Below are positions 39,985 through 49,038 of a DNA stretch of 64,000 nt, one piece after another; the stretch's first letter is position 1, and every line of letters starts with the position of its first letter. The position numbers and the translations under genes were made by a program. Under the pieces are notes generated by a model. The model did no database searches. It was not told where the DNA came from and saw only the letters and a program-made list of their open reading frames with translations. Origin of the DNA: Sphingomonas psychrotolerans (GTDB taxonomy: Bacteria > Pseudomonadota > Alphaproteobacteria > Sphingomonadales > Sphingomonadaceae); NCBI RefSeq assembly GCF_002796605.1, contig NZ_CP024923.1, forward strand, positions 3,417,501 to 3,481,500. Direction: 5' to 3'.

Positions 39985-41835
39985 TTGAAGCTGAGCGGGA
40001 TAAGCGGTTTGCGCGTGAAAGAGGAACTCGATCGGCGCTGGCTGACCGGGATGCTGTTGTTCTGGCTCGGCGTGATCGCCTGGTATCTGTGGCAGCGGCA
40101 GGGCAATGTGCATTGGCTCGCGCTCGGCGACACCGACGACAATATGCGGCTGATGCAGGTCCGCGCGCTGCTCGGCGGCCAGGGCTGGTACGATCTGCGT
40201 CAGTATCGGCTCGATCCGGCGATGGGCGGGTTCGACATCCACTGGTCACGCATCGTCGACTTGCCGATCGCGGGGCTGATTCTGCTGCTCAAGCCGTTCC
40301 TGGGGACTGCGGAGGCGGAGAAATGGGCATGCGGGCTGGCGCCTTTGCTCCCGCTGGCGCTTACGATGACCGGGCTCAGCCTCACCGTCCGCCGGCTGAT
40401 CGCGCCGCACGCCTGGCCGCTGGCGCTGATCATCCTGATGGGCTGCACCTCGACGATGCTGATGTTTGCGCCGATGCGCATCGATCATCATGGCTGGCAG
40501 CTTGCCTGTCTCGCGCTCACCGTGGCGGGTCTCGCCGACACGCGGCGCGCCCGCGGCGGCGCCACCGTCGGGCTGTCGAGCGCATTGTCGCTCACCATCG
40601 GGCTCGAGATGCTGCCTTATTGCGCGATGGCGGGGGCGATCATCGCATTGCGCTGGGTGTGGGATGGCGGCGACGCGCGGCGGATGCAGGTTTATGGGCT
40701 GAGCCTCGCCGGCGGTTCGGCGCTTGGCTTCGCTGTGTTCGCCTCGAATGCCAACCAGGCACTGCGCTGCGACGCACTGACTCCGGTGTGGCTGACCGTG
40801 ATGGTCGCGGCGGGAACATTACTCTTCGCACTGTCGCTGCTAAACATCGGAAATCGCTGGATTCGTCTGGCGCTGACGGCAGCGGCGGGCGGCGCCGTCG
40901 TCGCGGGGTTCGTGCTGCTATTCCCGCAATGCCTCGGCCGCCCGGAGCAAGTCTCGGACGAACTGGCGCGGACATGGCTCAACAATGTCCGCGAGGCGCG
41001 GCCGATCTACCGCCATCCGTTCAAGACCGGATTCCCGATCGCAGTGCTGCCGGTGATCGGCATAATCGGCGCATTGGTCGCGACGTGGCGCGCGCGGCGC
41101 AGCGAGGCGGCAGTCGCGTGGGCGACGATCGCCTTGTTCACTGCGTTCGCGGCGGCGATGCTGCTCTGGCAGATCCGCGCCGGACCCGCCGCGCAGATGC
41201 TGAGCGTACCGGGTGCAACGGCGCTGGCGTGGCTGGTGGTGCCGTGGTTCCTCGGCCGTTCGTCGATGCTGGTCCGCGTGTTCGGCTCGGCGATTGCCTT
41301 CCTGCTCGTTTCAGGCCTTTTCGCCGGCCTCGTCCTGCCGTGGATTCCCTCGGAAAAGGGCAAGCCGGGCAAGACCGGTCCCGACAAGGTCGCGCAGGCC
41401 AATGCCGCCTGTGCACGGATGTCGTCGCTGCGGCCGCTCAATACGATCCCGCGGGCGATCCTGTTCAGCCATGTCGACATGGGACCGCGGCTGATCACGA
41501 TCACGCATCATGACGGTGTCGCCGGCCCTTACCATCGCAACGGCAATGCGATCCTCGACGTGCATCACGCCTTTACCGGCCAGACGAGCGGCTTCCGGGC
41601 GATCGCGGCGCGGCACAAGGCGCGCTATCTGCTGATCTGCCCGAACATGGCCGAGACCACGGTCTATCGCGCGCGCAATGCGAACGGATTCTATGGCCAG
41701 CTGCATCGCGGCGAGGTGCCCAACTGGCTCGAACCGGTAAAGTTGCCGGAGAAATCGCCGTTCCGCTTGTGGCGGATTCGCTACGATTTGCCCGACGCAC
41801 CCGTCAGTGCCCCGAAAGCACTGCCCCGGCGCTGA
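39985..41835 (+). CDS. Large polytopic membrane protein, GT-C-like
   Basis: A 616-residue protein with about 12 hydrophobic segments across residues 20-450 and a soluble C-terminal domain. LALGDTDDNMRL near residues 47-58 and GFDIHWSRIVDLP look like the first-loop Asp/Glu motif of GT-C glycosyltransferases (STT3/PglB and PMT type), but full identity is not established. Databases sometimes mislabel this family as AcrB/AcrD. The GtrA/GT2/methyltransferase neighbours support a glycan-transfer role. TTG 39985 (GAGGAAAG upstream) is preferred over GTG 40015. Its end overlaps the convergent marC by 32 bp. Confidence 0.75.
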   Translation: MKLSGISGLRVKEELDRRWLTGMLLFWLGVIAWYLWQRQGNVHWLALGDTDDNMRLMQVRALLGGQGWYDLRQYRLDPAMGGFDIHWSRIVDLPIAGLILLLKPFLGTAEAEKWACGLAPLLPLALTMTGLSLTVRRLIAPHAWPLALIILMGCTSTMLMFAPMRIDHHGWQLACLALTVAGLADTRRARGGATVGLSSALSLTIGLEMLPYCAMAGAIIALRWVWDGGDARRMQVYGLSLAGGSALGFAVFASNANQALRCDALTPVWLTVMVAAGTLLFALSLLNIGNRWIRLALTAAAGGAVVAGFVLLFPQCLGRPEQVSDELARTWLNNVREARPIYRHPFKTGFPIAVLPVIGIIGALVATWRARRSEAAVAWATIALFTAFAAAMLLWQIRAGPAAQMLSVPGATALAWLVVPWFLGRSSMLVRVFGSAIAFLLVSGLFAGLVLPWIPSEKGKPGKTGPDKVAQANAACARMSSLRPLNTIPRAILFSHVDMGPRLITITHHDGVAGPYHRNGNAILDVHHAFTGQTSGFRAIAARHKARYLLICPNMAETTVYRARNANGFYGQLHRGEVPNWLEPVKLPEKSPFRLWRIRYDLPDAPVSAPKALPRR

Positions 41836-42445
41836 AGCTGGCGCGCAGCCCGTCGATCACGAACTGCGCGGCAAGCGCGGCGAGCAATACGCCGAGCAGC
41901 CGCGACACCACCGCTTCGATCTTGGCGCCGACGACGCGCATGATCGGCCCGGCGATCAGCAATGCGAGCAAGGTCAGCGCGAGGATCGACGCCATTGCGG
42001 CGAGCACCACCGCCGAATTGGCGAGGCCGTTGCTCTGCGACATCAGCAGCATCACCGAGGCAATCGATCCCGGCCCGGCGATCATCGGCATCGCCATTGG
42101 GAAGATCGAGATGTCGGCCGGTTCCTCGGCGCGGATCTTCTCGGCGCGGTCCTCGCGGCGCTCGGTGCGCTTTTCGAACACCATCTCGAGTGCGATCAGG
42201 AACAGCATGATGCCCCCGGCGATGCGGAAGGCATTGAGGCTGATGCCCAGCGCCTTGAGCAACGCCTCGCCGAACAGCGCGAAGCCGAACAGGATCGCCG
42301 AGGCGACGAGCACCGCACGCACTGCCATCGTCCGGCGATGCACCGCGCTCGCGCCGGTGGTGAGCCCCGCGAAGATCGGCGCGCAGCCGGGCGGATCGAT
42401 CACCACGAAGAAGGTGATGAACGCGGAGACATAGAGTTCGATCAT
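41804..42445 (-). CDS. MarC family integral membrane protein
   Basis: A 213-residue protein with six hydrophobic segments. FFVVIDPPGCAPIFAGLT is the MarC signature, IFPMAMPMIAGPGSIASVM is the second conserved stretch. MarC is not a multiple antibiotic determinant despite its name; a transporter role is presumed. Last gene of the argB-side minus-strand run; it overlaps the upstream gene by 4 bp. Confidence 0.9.
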   Translation of the reverse strand: MIELYVSAFITFFVVIDPPGCAPIFAGLTTGASAVHRRTMAVRAVLVASAILFGFALFGEALLKALGISLNAFRIAGGIMLFLIALEMVFEKRTERREDRAEKIRAEEPADISIFPMAMPMIAGPGSIASVMLLMSQSNGLANSAVVLAAMASILALTLLALLIAGPIMRVVGAKIEAVVSRLLGVLLAALAAQFVIDGLRASFSAGAVLSGH

Positions 42446-43059
42446 TTGGCGGGCGCTGCGATATCGTCGAGCAAGACAATTTCGTATCCGTCACCGTCCC
42501 ACAGATGCGTCAGGAAAGTCCGATGGCCATCAGGCATGACATGCCATTCCCACAGCAGCGAACGATCCGGTGACGTGCCTTCTCCATCCTCGGTGAGGTG
42601 AGGACCTATGGGAATGCGGCCGTCATCGCCAGAGGGGAGGCGACGGCAGGACGGGCGCTTCACCTTTGGCTTCGCGGGGCGCTCGCGCGCAACCTTGAGC
42701 GCGTCGCCGCCATCGACGATCCACTTCCAGCTGCCGTCCGCTTCGCGCCGCCACACGGTGGTGAAATAGCTGACCGCGCCGCTGGGCCAGTGCGCGCCAC
42801 CGGTATTCACTGCCAGCTTGCCGTCGCACGAGACGTAGCTTTCAGTCGGCCACCACTCGACGGATTTTGGCGGGTCCTCGCGATCCTTGAGCCAGCCTTG
42901 GGCCTTCACCGGCTGCGGAACAAACATCGTCGCGTCCGCCGCCGCGTAATCTCGAAACGCAGTCCACTGCCCCTTCTCCTGCGCCGCTGCGTTGAACGCG
43001 CGCTCGGCATCGACCGCAGTCTGCGGCGCGGCGACTTGCAGCAGCAAAAGGGCCAACAT
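42442..43059 (-). CDS. Exported DUF4440/SnoaL-like hypothetical protein
   Basis: A 205-residue protein with a short signal-like start ([15 protein letters not shown]). The mature part, with AFNAAAQEKGQWTAFRDYAA, GGAHWPSGAVSYFTTVWRREADGSWKWIVDGGD, has the alpha+beta-barrel pattern of SnoaL/DUF4440. A C-terminal WEWHVMPDGHRTFLTHLWDG segment is extra. Its ATG shares a base with the folD stop. Confidence 0.7.
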   Translation of the reverse strand: MLALLLLQVAAPQTAVDAERAFNAAAQEKGQWTAFRDYAAADATMFVPQPVKAQGWLKDREDPPKSVEWWPTESYVSCDGKLAVNTGGAHWPSGAVSYFTTVWRREADGSWKWIVDGGDALKVARERPAKPKVKRPSCRRLPSGDDGRIPIGPHLTEDGEGTSPDRSLLWEWHVMPDGHRTFLTHLWDGDGYEIVLLDDIAAPAK

Positions 43060-43934
43060 CAGATATCTCCTTCTTCGAGCGCGACTCCCTCACGGCGATG
43101 CGCCGCCACCAGCGTGTTACGGAGCAGCACCGCGATCGTCATCGGGCCGACGCCGCCGGGTACCGGGGTGATCGCGCCCGCCACGCTCGCGGCACTGTCG
43201 AAGTCGACATCGCCGGTGAGGCCGTTCTCGGTGCGGTTGATGCCAACGTCGATCACCGTGGCGCCGGGCTTGAGCCATTCGCCCTTGACGAAGTGCGGGC
43301 GCCCGACTGCGGCGACGACGATATCGGCATGGCGAAGATAATGCGGCAGATTATGCGTGCGCGAATGCGCCACGGTGACGGTGCAGCTTTTCGCGGTGAG
43401 CAAGGCCGCCATCGGCTTGCCGACGATGTTCGATCGGCCGACTACCACCGCATCGAGCCCGGACAAGTCGCCGAGCCTGTCTTCAAGCAGCATCAGGCAG
43501 CCGAGCGGCGTGCACGGCACGAAGCCCGGCAGCCCGGTGGCGAGACGCCCGGCATTGACCGGGTGGAAGCCGTCGACGTCCTTGTCGGGGTCGATCCGCA
43601 GCAGCACTTCGTCGGCGTCGATATGCGCGGGGAGCGGCAACTGGACGAGGATGCCGTCCACCGCGGGATCCATGTTGAGCTGCTCGACCAGCGACAGCAA
43701 GGTCGCCTGGTCGGTGTCGGCCGGCAGCTTGTGCTCGAAGCTCTCCATCCCGGCCTCGCGGGTCTGTTTGCCCTTGGAACGGACATAGACCGCCGAGGCG
43801 GGGTCCTCGCCGACCAGCACCACCGCGAGCCCGGGCGCGCGCCCGGTCGCCTTCCGGAATGTGGGAACCCGTTCTGCGATGCGGGCGCGGAGGCCCGCCG
43901 CGAATGCCTTGCCGTCGATCGATGCTGCGCTCAT
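43059..43934 (-). CDS. folD: Methylenetetrahydrofolate dehydrogenase/cyclohydrolase
   Basis: This 291-residue bifunctional enzyme interconverts 5,10-methylene-, methenyl- and 10-formyl-[18 protein letters not shown] carries the catalytic lysine, [33 protein letters not shown] the folate site, and [16 protein letters not shown] the NADP site. The start overlaps the DUF167 gene's stop (ATGA). FolD supplies the one-carbon pool that the decayed PurU would drain. Confidence 0.97.
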   Translation of the reverse strand: MSAASIDGKAFAAGLRARIAERVPTFRKATGRAPGLAVVLVGEDPASAVYVRSKGKQTREAGMESFEHKLPADTDQATLLSLVEQLNMDPAVDGILVQLPLPAHIDADEVLLRIDPDKDVDGFHPVNAGRLATGLPGFVPCTPLGCLMLLEDRLGDLSGLDAVVVGRSNIVGKPMAALLTAKSCTVTVAHSRTHNLPHYLRHADIVVAAVGRPHFVKGEWLKPGATVIDVGINRTENGLTGDVDFDSAASVAGAITPVPGGVGPMTIAVLLRNTLVAAHRREGVALEEGDI

Positions 43935-44245
43935 GGTTCGCGTCCATAGAGGCTGGCGGCGATCTTCGCCAGCGCATGCGCGTCGCCGGCGATGGCGAGC
44001 CGCTTGAGACGGGCAGTATCGCCCGCGATCACGGTAACTGCGCGCTTGGGAACGCCGAAAGCCTTGGCCACCAGCGGCACCAAAGCCGCGTTCGCGGCGC
44101 CTTCGACGGGAGGCGCCGCCAGCCGCGCGGCGAAATGCGCGTCGGTGCCTGGCGCGAACCCGTCACGCGACGCGCGCGGCGTCACGCGCACAGCGATCTC
44201 GATCCCGTCTCGGCGCAGCGTCCAGGCTGCGCCCGCGCGGCTCAG
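43931..44245 (-). CDS. DUF167 (YggU-like) protein with a probable CTG start
   Basis: A 104-residue DUF167 protein: [58 protein letters not shown]. No ATG, GTG or TTG is in frame between the start of the domain and a point deep inside yggT. A CTG at 44245 overlaps the yggT stop as CTGA, in the same way the neighbours overlap by ATGA/GTGA, and is taken as the start. Role unknown; YggT-YggU pairs are common. Confidence 0.75.
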   Translation of the reverse strand: MSRAGAAWTLRRDGIEIAVRVTPRASRDGFAPGTDAHFAARLAAPPVEGAANAALVPLVAKAFGVPKRAVTVIAGDTARLKRLAIAGDAHALAKIAASLYGREP

Positions 44246-44544
44246 AGCTGCCCGCCAAGAGCGATGCGGTAGAGTGCGGGCAGCACCGCCTGCTGGAGGA
44301 TCAGCAGGATCACCAGCACGACCATCGGCGAAAGATCGAGCCCGCCGAAATCGGGCAGCACCCGCCGGATCGGCCGATAGATCGGATCGGTAATCGTCTT
44401 CAGCGCGCGCCAGATCGCCCCGACATATTCGTTGTGAGTATTGATCACGTTGAACGCGATCAGCCACGACAGGATGGCCTGGACGATGATGATCCACCAG
44501 ATGACGGTCAGGATGATCTGGAGGATGTCGAGGATCAGGATCAA
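44242..44544 (-). CDS. yggT: YggT family membrane protein
   Basis: A 100-residue protein with two YggT-type segments: IILTVIWWIIIVQAILSWL and PIRRVLPDFGGLDLSPMVVLVILLILQQAVLPAL. YggT is linked to envelope and osmotic functions in other bacteria. TTG 44544 follows GGAGA at good spacing; the N-terminal sequence before it is not conserved. Confidence 0.88.
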   Translation of the reverse strand: MILILDILQIILTVIWWIIIVQAILSWLIAFNVINTHNEYVGAIWRALKTITDPIYRPIRRVLPDFGGLDLSPMVVLVILLILQQAVLPALYRIALGGQL

Positions 44545-44588
44545 ACCCGTTCTCCGTGAGAGGTGATTGGCACTAGATAGCGTGTGGT

Positions 44589-45488
44589 TCAGGCGTGGAC
44601 CAGCGTGCCGGCGCCGCGCCGCGTGAAGATCTCGAGCAGCATGGCATGCGGCACCCGCCCGTCGAGGATCACTGCGGCGTCCACGCCCGCCTCGACCGCG
44701 GCGACGCAGGTCTCGACCTTGGGGATCATGCCGCCCGAGATGGTGCCGTCGGCCTTGAGTGCGGCAACGCCGGCGGGATCGAGATCGGTCATCAGATCGC
44801 CGGACTTGTCGAGCACCCCGGCCACGTCGGTGAGCAGGAAGAAGCGCTTGGCGCCGCACGCCCCGGCGATTGCGCCCGCCATCGTGTCGGCATTGATGTT
44901 GTAGGTATGCCCATCGGTGCCCAGCGCGATCGGGGCGACGACCGGGATGAAACCCTGCGCCGCCAGCGAGTGGAGAATCGCCGGATCGACTGCGACCGGC
45001 TCGCCGACGAAGCCGAGATCGACATGGCGCTCGATCCCGCTCAGCGGATTGGGCTCGCGGCCCTGGACCTTCTCGGCAGTGACGAGGCCGGCATCCTTGC
45101 CCGAGATGCCGACGCCCTTGCCGCCCGCCTGGCCGATCCAGCCGACGATCTCCTTGTTGATCGATCCGGCGAGGACCATCTCGGCGATCTTGGCGGTCTC
45201 GGCATCGGTGATGCGCAAGCCCCCGACGAATTGCGATTCGACGCCCAGCCGCTTGAGCATCGCGCCGATCTGCGGACCGCCGCCATGGACGACGATGGGG
45301 TTGATCCCGACGGCCTGGAGCAGCACGACGTCCTCGGCGAAGTCGCGCGCCAGCTCCGGATCGCCCATCGCGTGGCCGCCATATTTCACGACGAAGGTCG
45401 CGCCAGCGTAACGCTGCAGATAGGGCAGGGCTTCGGTGAGCGTCTCGGCCTTGGCGAGCAGCGCGGGATCGGGTGCGTTATCGGTCAT
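44589..45488 (-). CDS. argB: Acetylglutamate kinase
   Basis: A 299-residue kinase of arginine biosynthesis. VVKYGGHAM (about 34-42), [17 protein letters not shown], the allosteric N-terminal helix and [28 protein letters not shown] are all present, typical of the arginine-inhibited class. 45 bp upstream of yggT and co-oriented. Confidence 0.97.
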   Translation of the reverse strand: MTDNAPDPALLAKAETLTEALPYLQRYAGATFVVKYGGHAMGDPELARDFAEDVVLLQAVGINPIVVHGGGPQIGAMLKRLGVESQFVGGLRITDAETAKIAEMVLAGSINKEIVGWIGQAGGKGVGISGKDAGLVTAEKVQGREPNPLSGIERHVDLGFVGEPVAVDPAILHSLAAQGFIPVVAPIALGTDGHTYNINADTMAGAIAGACGAKRFFLLTDVAGVLDKSGDLMTDLDPAGVAALKADGTISGGMIPKVETCVAAVEAGVDAAVILDGRVPHAMLLEIFTRRGAGTLVHA

Positions 45489-45527
45489 CGCGCGCCCTTA
45501 GGACAAAGTTGCGGCCAGCCCAAGCCG

Positions 45528-46205
45528 TCAGAGCGAGCGCCGACGATCGAGGAAGCGCCCGAGCCCGACGAAGAAATAAATGAGCGGCGGCACCAGCACG
45601 AGGCTGAGCACGACCTTGGTGAGCATCTGGCCGACGAGCAATTCGGTGATCGGAAACACCCCGTAGAACGCGATGGTGATGAAGATCAGCGTGTCGGCGA
45701 TCTGGCTGAGCATGCTCGCGACCGCCGCGCGCAGCCACAACAGCTTGCCGCCGCCGCTCTTGAGCGCGCTGAAGATGGTGACGTTGAGGATCTGCGAAAT
45801 GCCGTAGGCGACGATCCCGCCCAGCCAGATGCGCGGCGTCCCCGACATCATCATCTCGAAGGCGTGCAGCCGGTCGAGCTCCATGCTCGGCGAGGCGGGC
45901 AAAGCGAGCACCAGCAGCGAGAGCAGCACCGAGGTGATCAGAGGGATGAAGCCCCAGACGACCAGCCGTCGCGCGGTCTCTGGCCCGTTGAGCTCGGCGA
46001 CCGCGCTCGACACTGCCACCAGCAAAAGGAAGGCAAAGATCCCCGCCTCGACCGCGAGCGGGCCGACGCCCACCCAATTGCCGATCGCCGAAATCGGTCC
46101 CAGCGACACCTGCTTGTTGCCGAGAACCCCGGCGATGCAGACCATGCCGCCGTAGAAGATCGAGAGGAAGAAGAGCGAACGGGTGATATAGGGGCGGCTT
46201 TCCAT
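45528..46205 (-). CDS. Queuosine-precursor transporter-like (VUT family)
   Basis: A 225-residue polytopic protein with six to seven membrane segments, MESRPYITRSLFFLSIFYGGMVCIAGVLGNKQVS type. The GNKQVSLG and ISQILNVTIFSALK segments match the VUT/YhhQ family that imports preQ0/preQ1. No preQ1 riboswitch could be recognised upstream. An SOS-type box lies 55 bp before the ATG, see 46261. Confidence 0.85.
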   Translation of the reverse strand: MESRPYITRSLFFLSIFYGGMVCIAGVLGNKQVSLGPISAIGNWVGVGPLAVEAGIFAFLLLVAVSSAVAELNGPETARRLVVWGFIPLITSVLLSLLVLALPASPSMELDRLHAFEMMMSGTPRIWLGGIVAYGISQILNVTIFSALKSGGGKLLWLRAAVASMLSQIADTLIFITIAFYGVFPITELLVGQMLTKVVLSLVLVPPLIYFFVGLGRFLDRRRSL

Positions 46206-46260
46206 GATCTTACGCTAGCGGGAAAGATGCGCCCGCGAAAGATGCGCCAGGGATTGCATT

Positions 46261-46275
46261 GTTCTCTATATGTTC
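46261..46275. promoter_or_regulatory. Alphaproteobacterial SOS (LexA) box match
   Basis: GTTC-TCTATAT-GTTC matches the GTTC-N7-GTTC LexA box of alphaproteobacteria. It is 56 bp upstream of the VUT transporter start on the opposite strand. No lexA, dinB or imuAB gene is adjacent. Confidence 0.55.
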
Positions 46276-46615
46276 CACTAATACTGTTGGTCGCACGCGT
46301 ATGCACGCACTCCCGCGGGGGCCGGGTCCCGACCGCAATACGACTGGTGAGGGGGAGTGTTGCCGGTGCCCGAGCCCGTAGAATCGCACCCCGAACCTCA
46401 GCGCCTTCGAATGGGAGACAACGCACCGTCGACGCGCCGGCCAGGCGCCGCGCGCGCCGCACTCGCGCGGCATCCACGCGCCACCTGCACGTTACGCACG
46501 CACCACCAGCGCGGCACACGATCCAACGCCGGCCAGCCAGAATCGGCAGATTCCCGCGGTTTCTGCCTGTCGGCATTCCCGGACGGGTCAACCGCAGCCG
46601 CCCGGATCGCATTTC

Positions 46616-46633
46616 GAGTCAATCGGAGTCAAT
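46616..46633. repeat. GAGTCAAT direct repeat (10-bp period)
   Basis: Two GAGTCAAT copies with 2 bp between them, in the leader region of the nucleoside transporter. Each contains a GANTC site, the CcrM methylation target in alphaproteobacteria. Spacing of one helical turn suggests a response-regulator-type operator. Confidence 0.4.
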
Positions 46634-46804
46634 TTGGTTGCGGGTCAAGACCGCGCCTCACCGCGGGCCGTTCGCAGCGGCGGACGTGTCCGCCTGCGCC
46701 CCGATCCCGCGGGCATCCGCCACTGGCCTCATGCCATGCAGCGTGTATGCTCGCGTGTCGCCGGCTCCATCTCAGGCCGGCTATTGGGGCGGATTTTCAA
46801 GCGG

Positions 46805-48103
46805 ATGACTCATTTCCCGATCGGTATCTTCGGCGTGCTCGCGATCCTCGCCATCGCCTATGCCCTTTCGGGCAACCGGCGGGCAATCCGGCTCCGCGTC
46901 GTCGGTGCGGCGTTCGCACTTCAGGCGGGGGTCGCGGTCCTTGTGCTGCGTACCAGCTGGGGACAGGCGGCACTGCACAGCCTCTCGAACGGCGTGACGG
47001 CGCTGCTTGGCTATGCCGGCGCCGGTACCAGCTTTCTGTTCGGCCCGCTCGCCAGGCCCGAACTCGGCGGGCAGAGCTTCGCGATCGCGGCGCTGCCGGT
47101 GATCATCTTCTTCGCGGCCTTGGTGTCGATCCTCTACCATCTCGGCGTGATGCAGTTCGTCATCCGCTGGATCGGTGGGGCGATCGAGAAGGTGGTGGGG
47201 ACCACCAAGGTCGAATCGCTGTGCGCCGCCGCGAACATCTTCGTCGGCCAGAGCGAATCGCCACTGGTGATCCGTCCCTATCTGGCGCGGCTGACTCCGC
47301 CGCAGCTCTTCGCCGTGATGACCGTGGGCATGTCGGGCGTCGCGGGGACGATCCTCGCGGCCTATGCCAGCCTGCTCGGTTCGCAGGCCTTGCCCTATCT
47401 GCTCGCCGCCTCGTTCATGGCGGCGCCGGGCGGGCTGCTGATGGCCAAGATCATGATGCCCGACGATCCGGTCGCCCCCGAAGGCCAGCTGCCGCTCGGC
47501 GACAATCCCGAGGAAGAAGTGATCAAGGTCGCCGAGCACGATCTGGAGGAAGAACGCGCCGCGAACCTGATCATGGCGGCGGCGAGCGGCGCTTCGACCG
47601 GCGTCAAGATCGCGGTCGCGGTCGGCGCGATGGTGCTGGCGTTCGTCGCGCTTGTCGCGCTCGCCAACGGGCTGCTCGGAGGCGCGGGCAATTGGGTCGT
47701 CTATGCCAGCGGCAATGCCGAATGGGCGCAGTGGTTCAAGGATCTCAGCTTCCAGAAGATCATCGGGTCGGTGTTCGCGCCGGTGATGTATCTGCTCGGC
47801 ATCTCGTGGCACGAGGCGACTGCGGCGGGCGGCCTGTTCGGTACCAAGGTCGTGCTCAACGAATTCGTCGCGTTCATCCAGCTCGGCGAGATGAAGGACC
47901 TCGCCCCGCGCACCGTGGCGATCATCACCTTCGCGCTGTGCGGTTTCGCCAATTTCAGCTCGATCGCGATCCAGATGGCCGCGACCGGCAGTCTTGCGCC
48001 CAATCAGCGGCCGATGATCGCCAAGCTGGGGATCCGGGCACTGGTCGCCGGCAGCCTCGCCAATCTGATGAGCGCGGCGCTGGCGGGGCTGCTGCTGCCC
48101 TAG
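46805..48103 (+). CDS. Concentrative nucleoside transporter (CNT/NupC family)
   Basis: A 432-residue CNT protein with about ten membrane helices. Conserved pieces: [43 protein letters not shown], and [71 protein letters not shown]. It imports nucleosides with a cation gradient. It ends by overlapping the convergent dehydrogenase gene by 4 bp. ATG 46805; the Shine-Dalgarno is weak. Confidence 0.94.
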   Translation: MTHFPIGIFGVLAILAIAYALSGNRRAIRLRVVGAAFALQAGVAVLVLRTSWGQAALHSLSNGVTALLGYAGAGTSFLFGPLARPELGGQSFAIAALPVIIFFAALVSILYHLGVMQFVIRWIGGAIEKVVGTTKVESLCAAANIFVGQSESPLVIRPYLARLTPPQLFAVMTVGMSGVAGTILAAYASLLGSQALPYLLAASFMAAPGGLLMAKIMMPDDPVAPEGQLPLGDNPEEEVIKVAEHDLEEERAANLIMAAASGASTGVKIAVAVGAMVLAFVALVALANGLLGGAGNWVVYASGNAEWAQWFKDLSFQKIIGSVFAPVMYLLGISWHEATAAGGLFGTKVVLNEFVAFIQLGEMKDLAPRTVAIITFALCGFANFSSIAIQMAATGSLAPNQRPMIAKLGIRALVAGSLANLMSAALAGLLLP

Positions 48104-48969
48104 CGCGTAGGTACCGGCTCGGTGCCCGAATAATCGTAGAAGCCGCGCTTCGTCTTGCGGCCGTACCAGCCGGCTTCGACATATTTCACCAGCAAGGGCG
48201 CGGGGCGGAATTTTGGATCGCCGGTGCCTTCGAACAGCACGCGAGTGATCTCTAGACACGTGTCGAGCCCGATAAAGTCGGCGAGGGTGAACGGGCCCAT
48301 CGGATGGTTGAGCCCGAGCTGGCAGGCGGCGTCGATATCGGGGATCGTCGCCACGCCCTCGCCGAGCGCGAAGCAGGCTTCGTTGAGCATCGGCATCAGC
48401 ACGCGATTGACGATGAAGCCGGGTGCGTCGTTGGCGTGGACGATCCGCTTGCCGAGCGACTGACCGAATTTCTCGACCGCCGCCACGGTGGCGTCCGATG
48501 TGGCGAGGCCGCGGATCAGTTCGATCAGCCCCATCACCGGCACCGGATTGAAGAAGTGGACGCCCATGAAGCGGGCGGGATCGGGCGCCGCCTGGGCAAG
48601 GCGCGTGATCGGAATCGACGAGGTGTTGCTGGCGAGGATGGCGTCAGGGCCGAGCACCTTGCCGACGGTCTCGAAGATACTGCGCTTGATCGCCTCGCGC
48701 TCGGTCGCAGCCTCGATGACGAGGGTGCACGGCGCCATCGCGGCGACGTCGCCGATGGGAGTGATCCGGCCGAGCGCCGCTTCGGCATCGGCGGCGCTGA
48801 TCTTCTCCTTCTCGACCGCGCGGGCGAGTTGCTTGCCGATCCCGGCTTTCCCCGCCTCGGCGCGCGCCCGGTCCATGTCGGAGAGCAATACGGCATAGCC
48901 CGCCTGCGCCGAAACCTGCGCGATGCCCGCGCCCATCTGCCCCGCGCCTATCACCCCAACCGTCTGCAT
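48100..48969 (-). CDS. hbd: 3-hydroxybutyryl-CoA dehydrogenase
   Basis: A 289-residue 3-hydroxyacyl-CoA dehydrogenase. The NAD site [14 protein letters not shown] opens the protein, [13 protein letters not shown] and SNTSSIPIT follow, [15 protein letters not shown] carries the catalytic His, and the C-terminal domain ends [19 protein letters not shown] and [11 protein letters not shown]. Single-domain length fits Hbd/PaaH (butyrate/phenylacetate or PHB-related oxidation). In many alphaproteobacteria it follows etfBA, which are absent here. Confidence 0.95.
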   Translation of the reverse strand: MQTVGVIGAGQMGAGIAQVSAQAGYAVLLSDMDRARAEAGKAGIGKQLARAVEKEKISAADAEAALGRITPIGDVAAMAPCTLVIEAATEREAIKRSIFETVGKVLGPDAILASNTSSIPITRLAQAAPDPARFMGVHFFNPVPVMGLIELIRGLATSDATVAAVEKFGQSLGKRIVHANDAPGFIVNRVLMPMLNEACFALGEGVATIPDIDAACQLGLNHPMGPFTLADFIGLDTCLEITRVLFEGTGDPKFRPAPLLVKYVEAGWYGRKTKRGFYDYSGTEPVPTR

Positions 48970-49038
48970 CGTCCGTCTCCACGATCACTTTGTTGCTTGC
49001 CCCTACCGCCCTGCGCTGACCTCGGCTAGACGCCGGGC

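Larger units (their letters stand above)
46206..46804. other. Gene-free intergenic region
   Basis: About 600 bp between two divergent genes. No ORF with family support, tRNA, tmRNA, 6S or RNase P pattern was seen. It holds the SOS-type box, a near-repeat GCGCATCTTTC twice at the left end (46228-46257), and a GAGTCAAT-N2-GAGTCAAT direct repeat (46616-46633). The centre is very GC-rich. Confidence 0.6.

Noticed and set aside
46206..46804. tmRNA, 6S RNA or preQ1 riboswitch in the empty region
   Set aside because: No tag-coding sequence, no tRNA-like end, and no preQ1 consensus was found by eye.
46357..48255. Open frame reaching from the empty region through the nucleoside transporter
   Set aside because: Out of frame with the transporter and without motifs; the first part is only stop-free GC-rich DNA.
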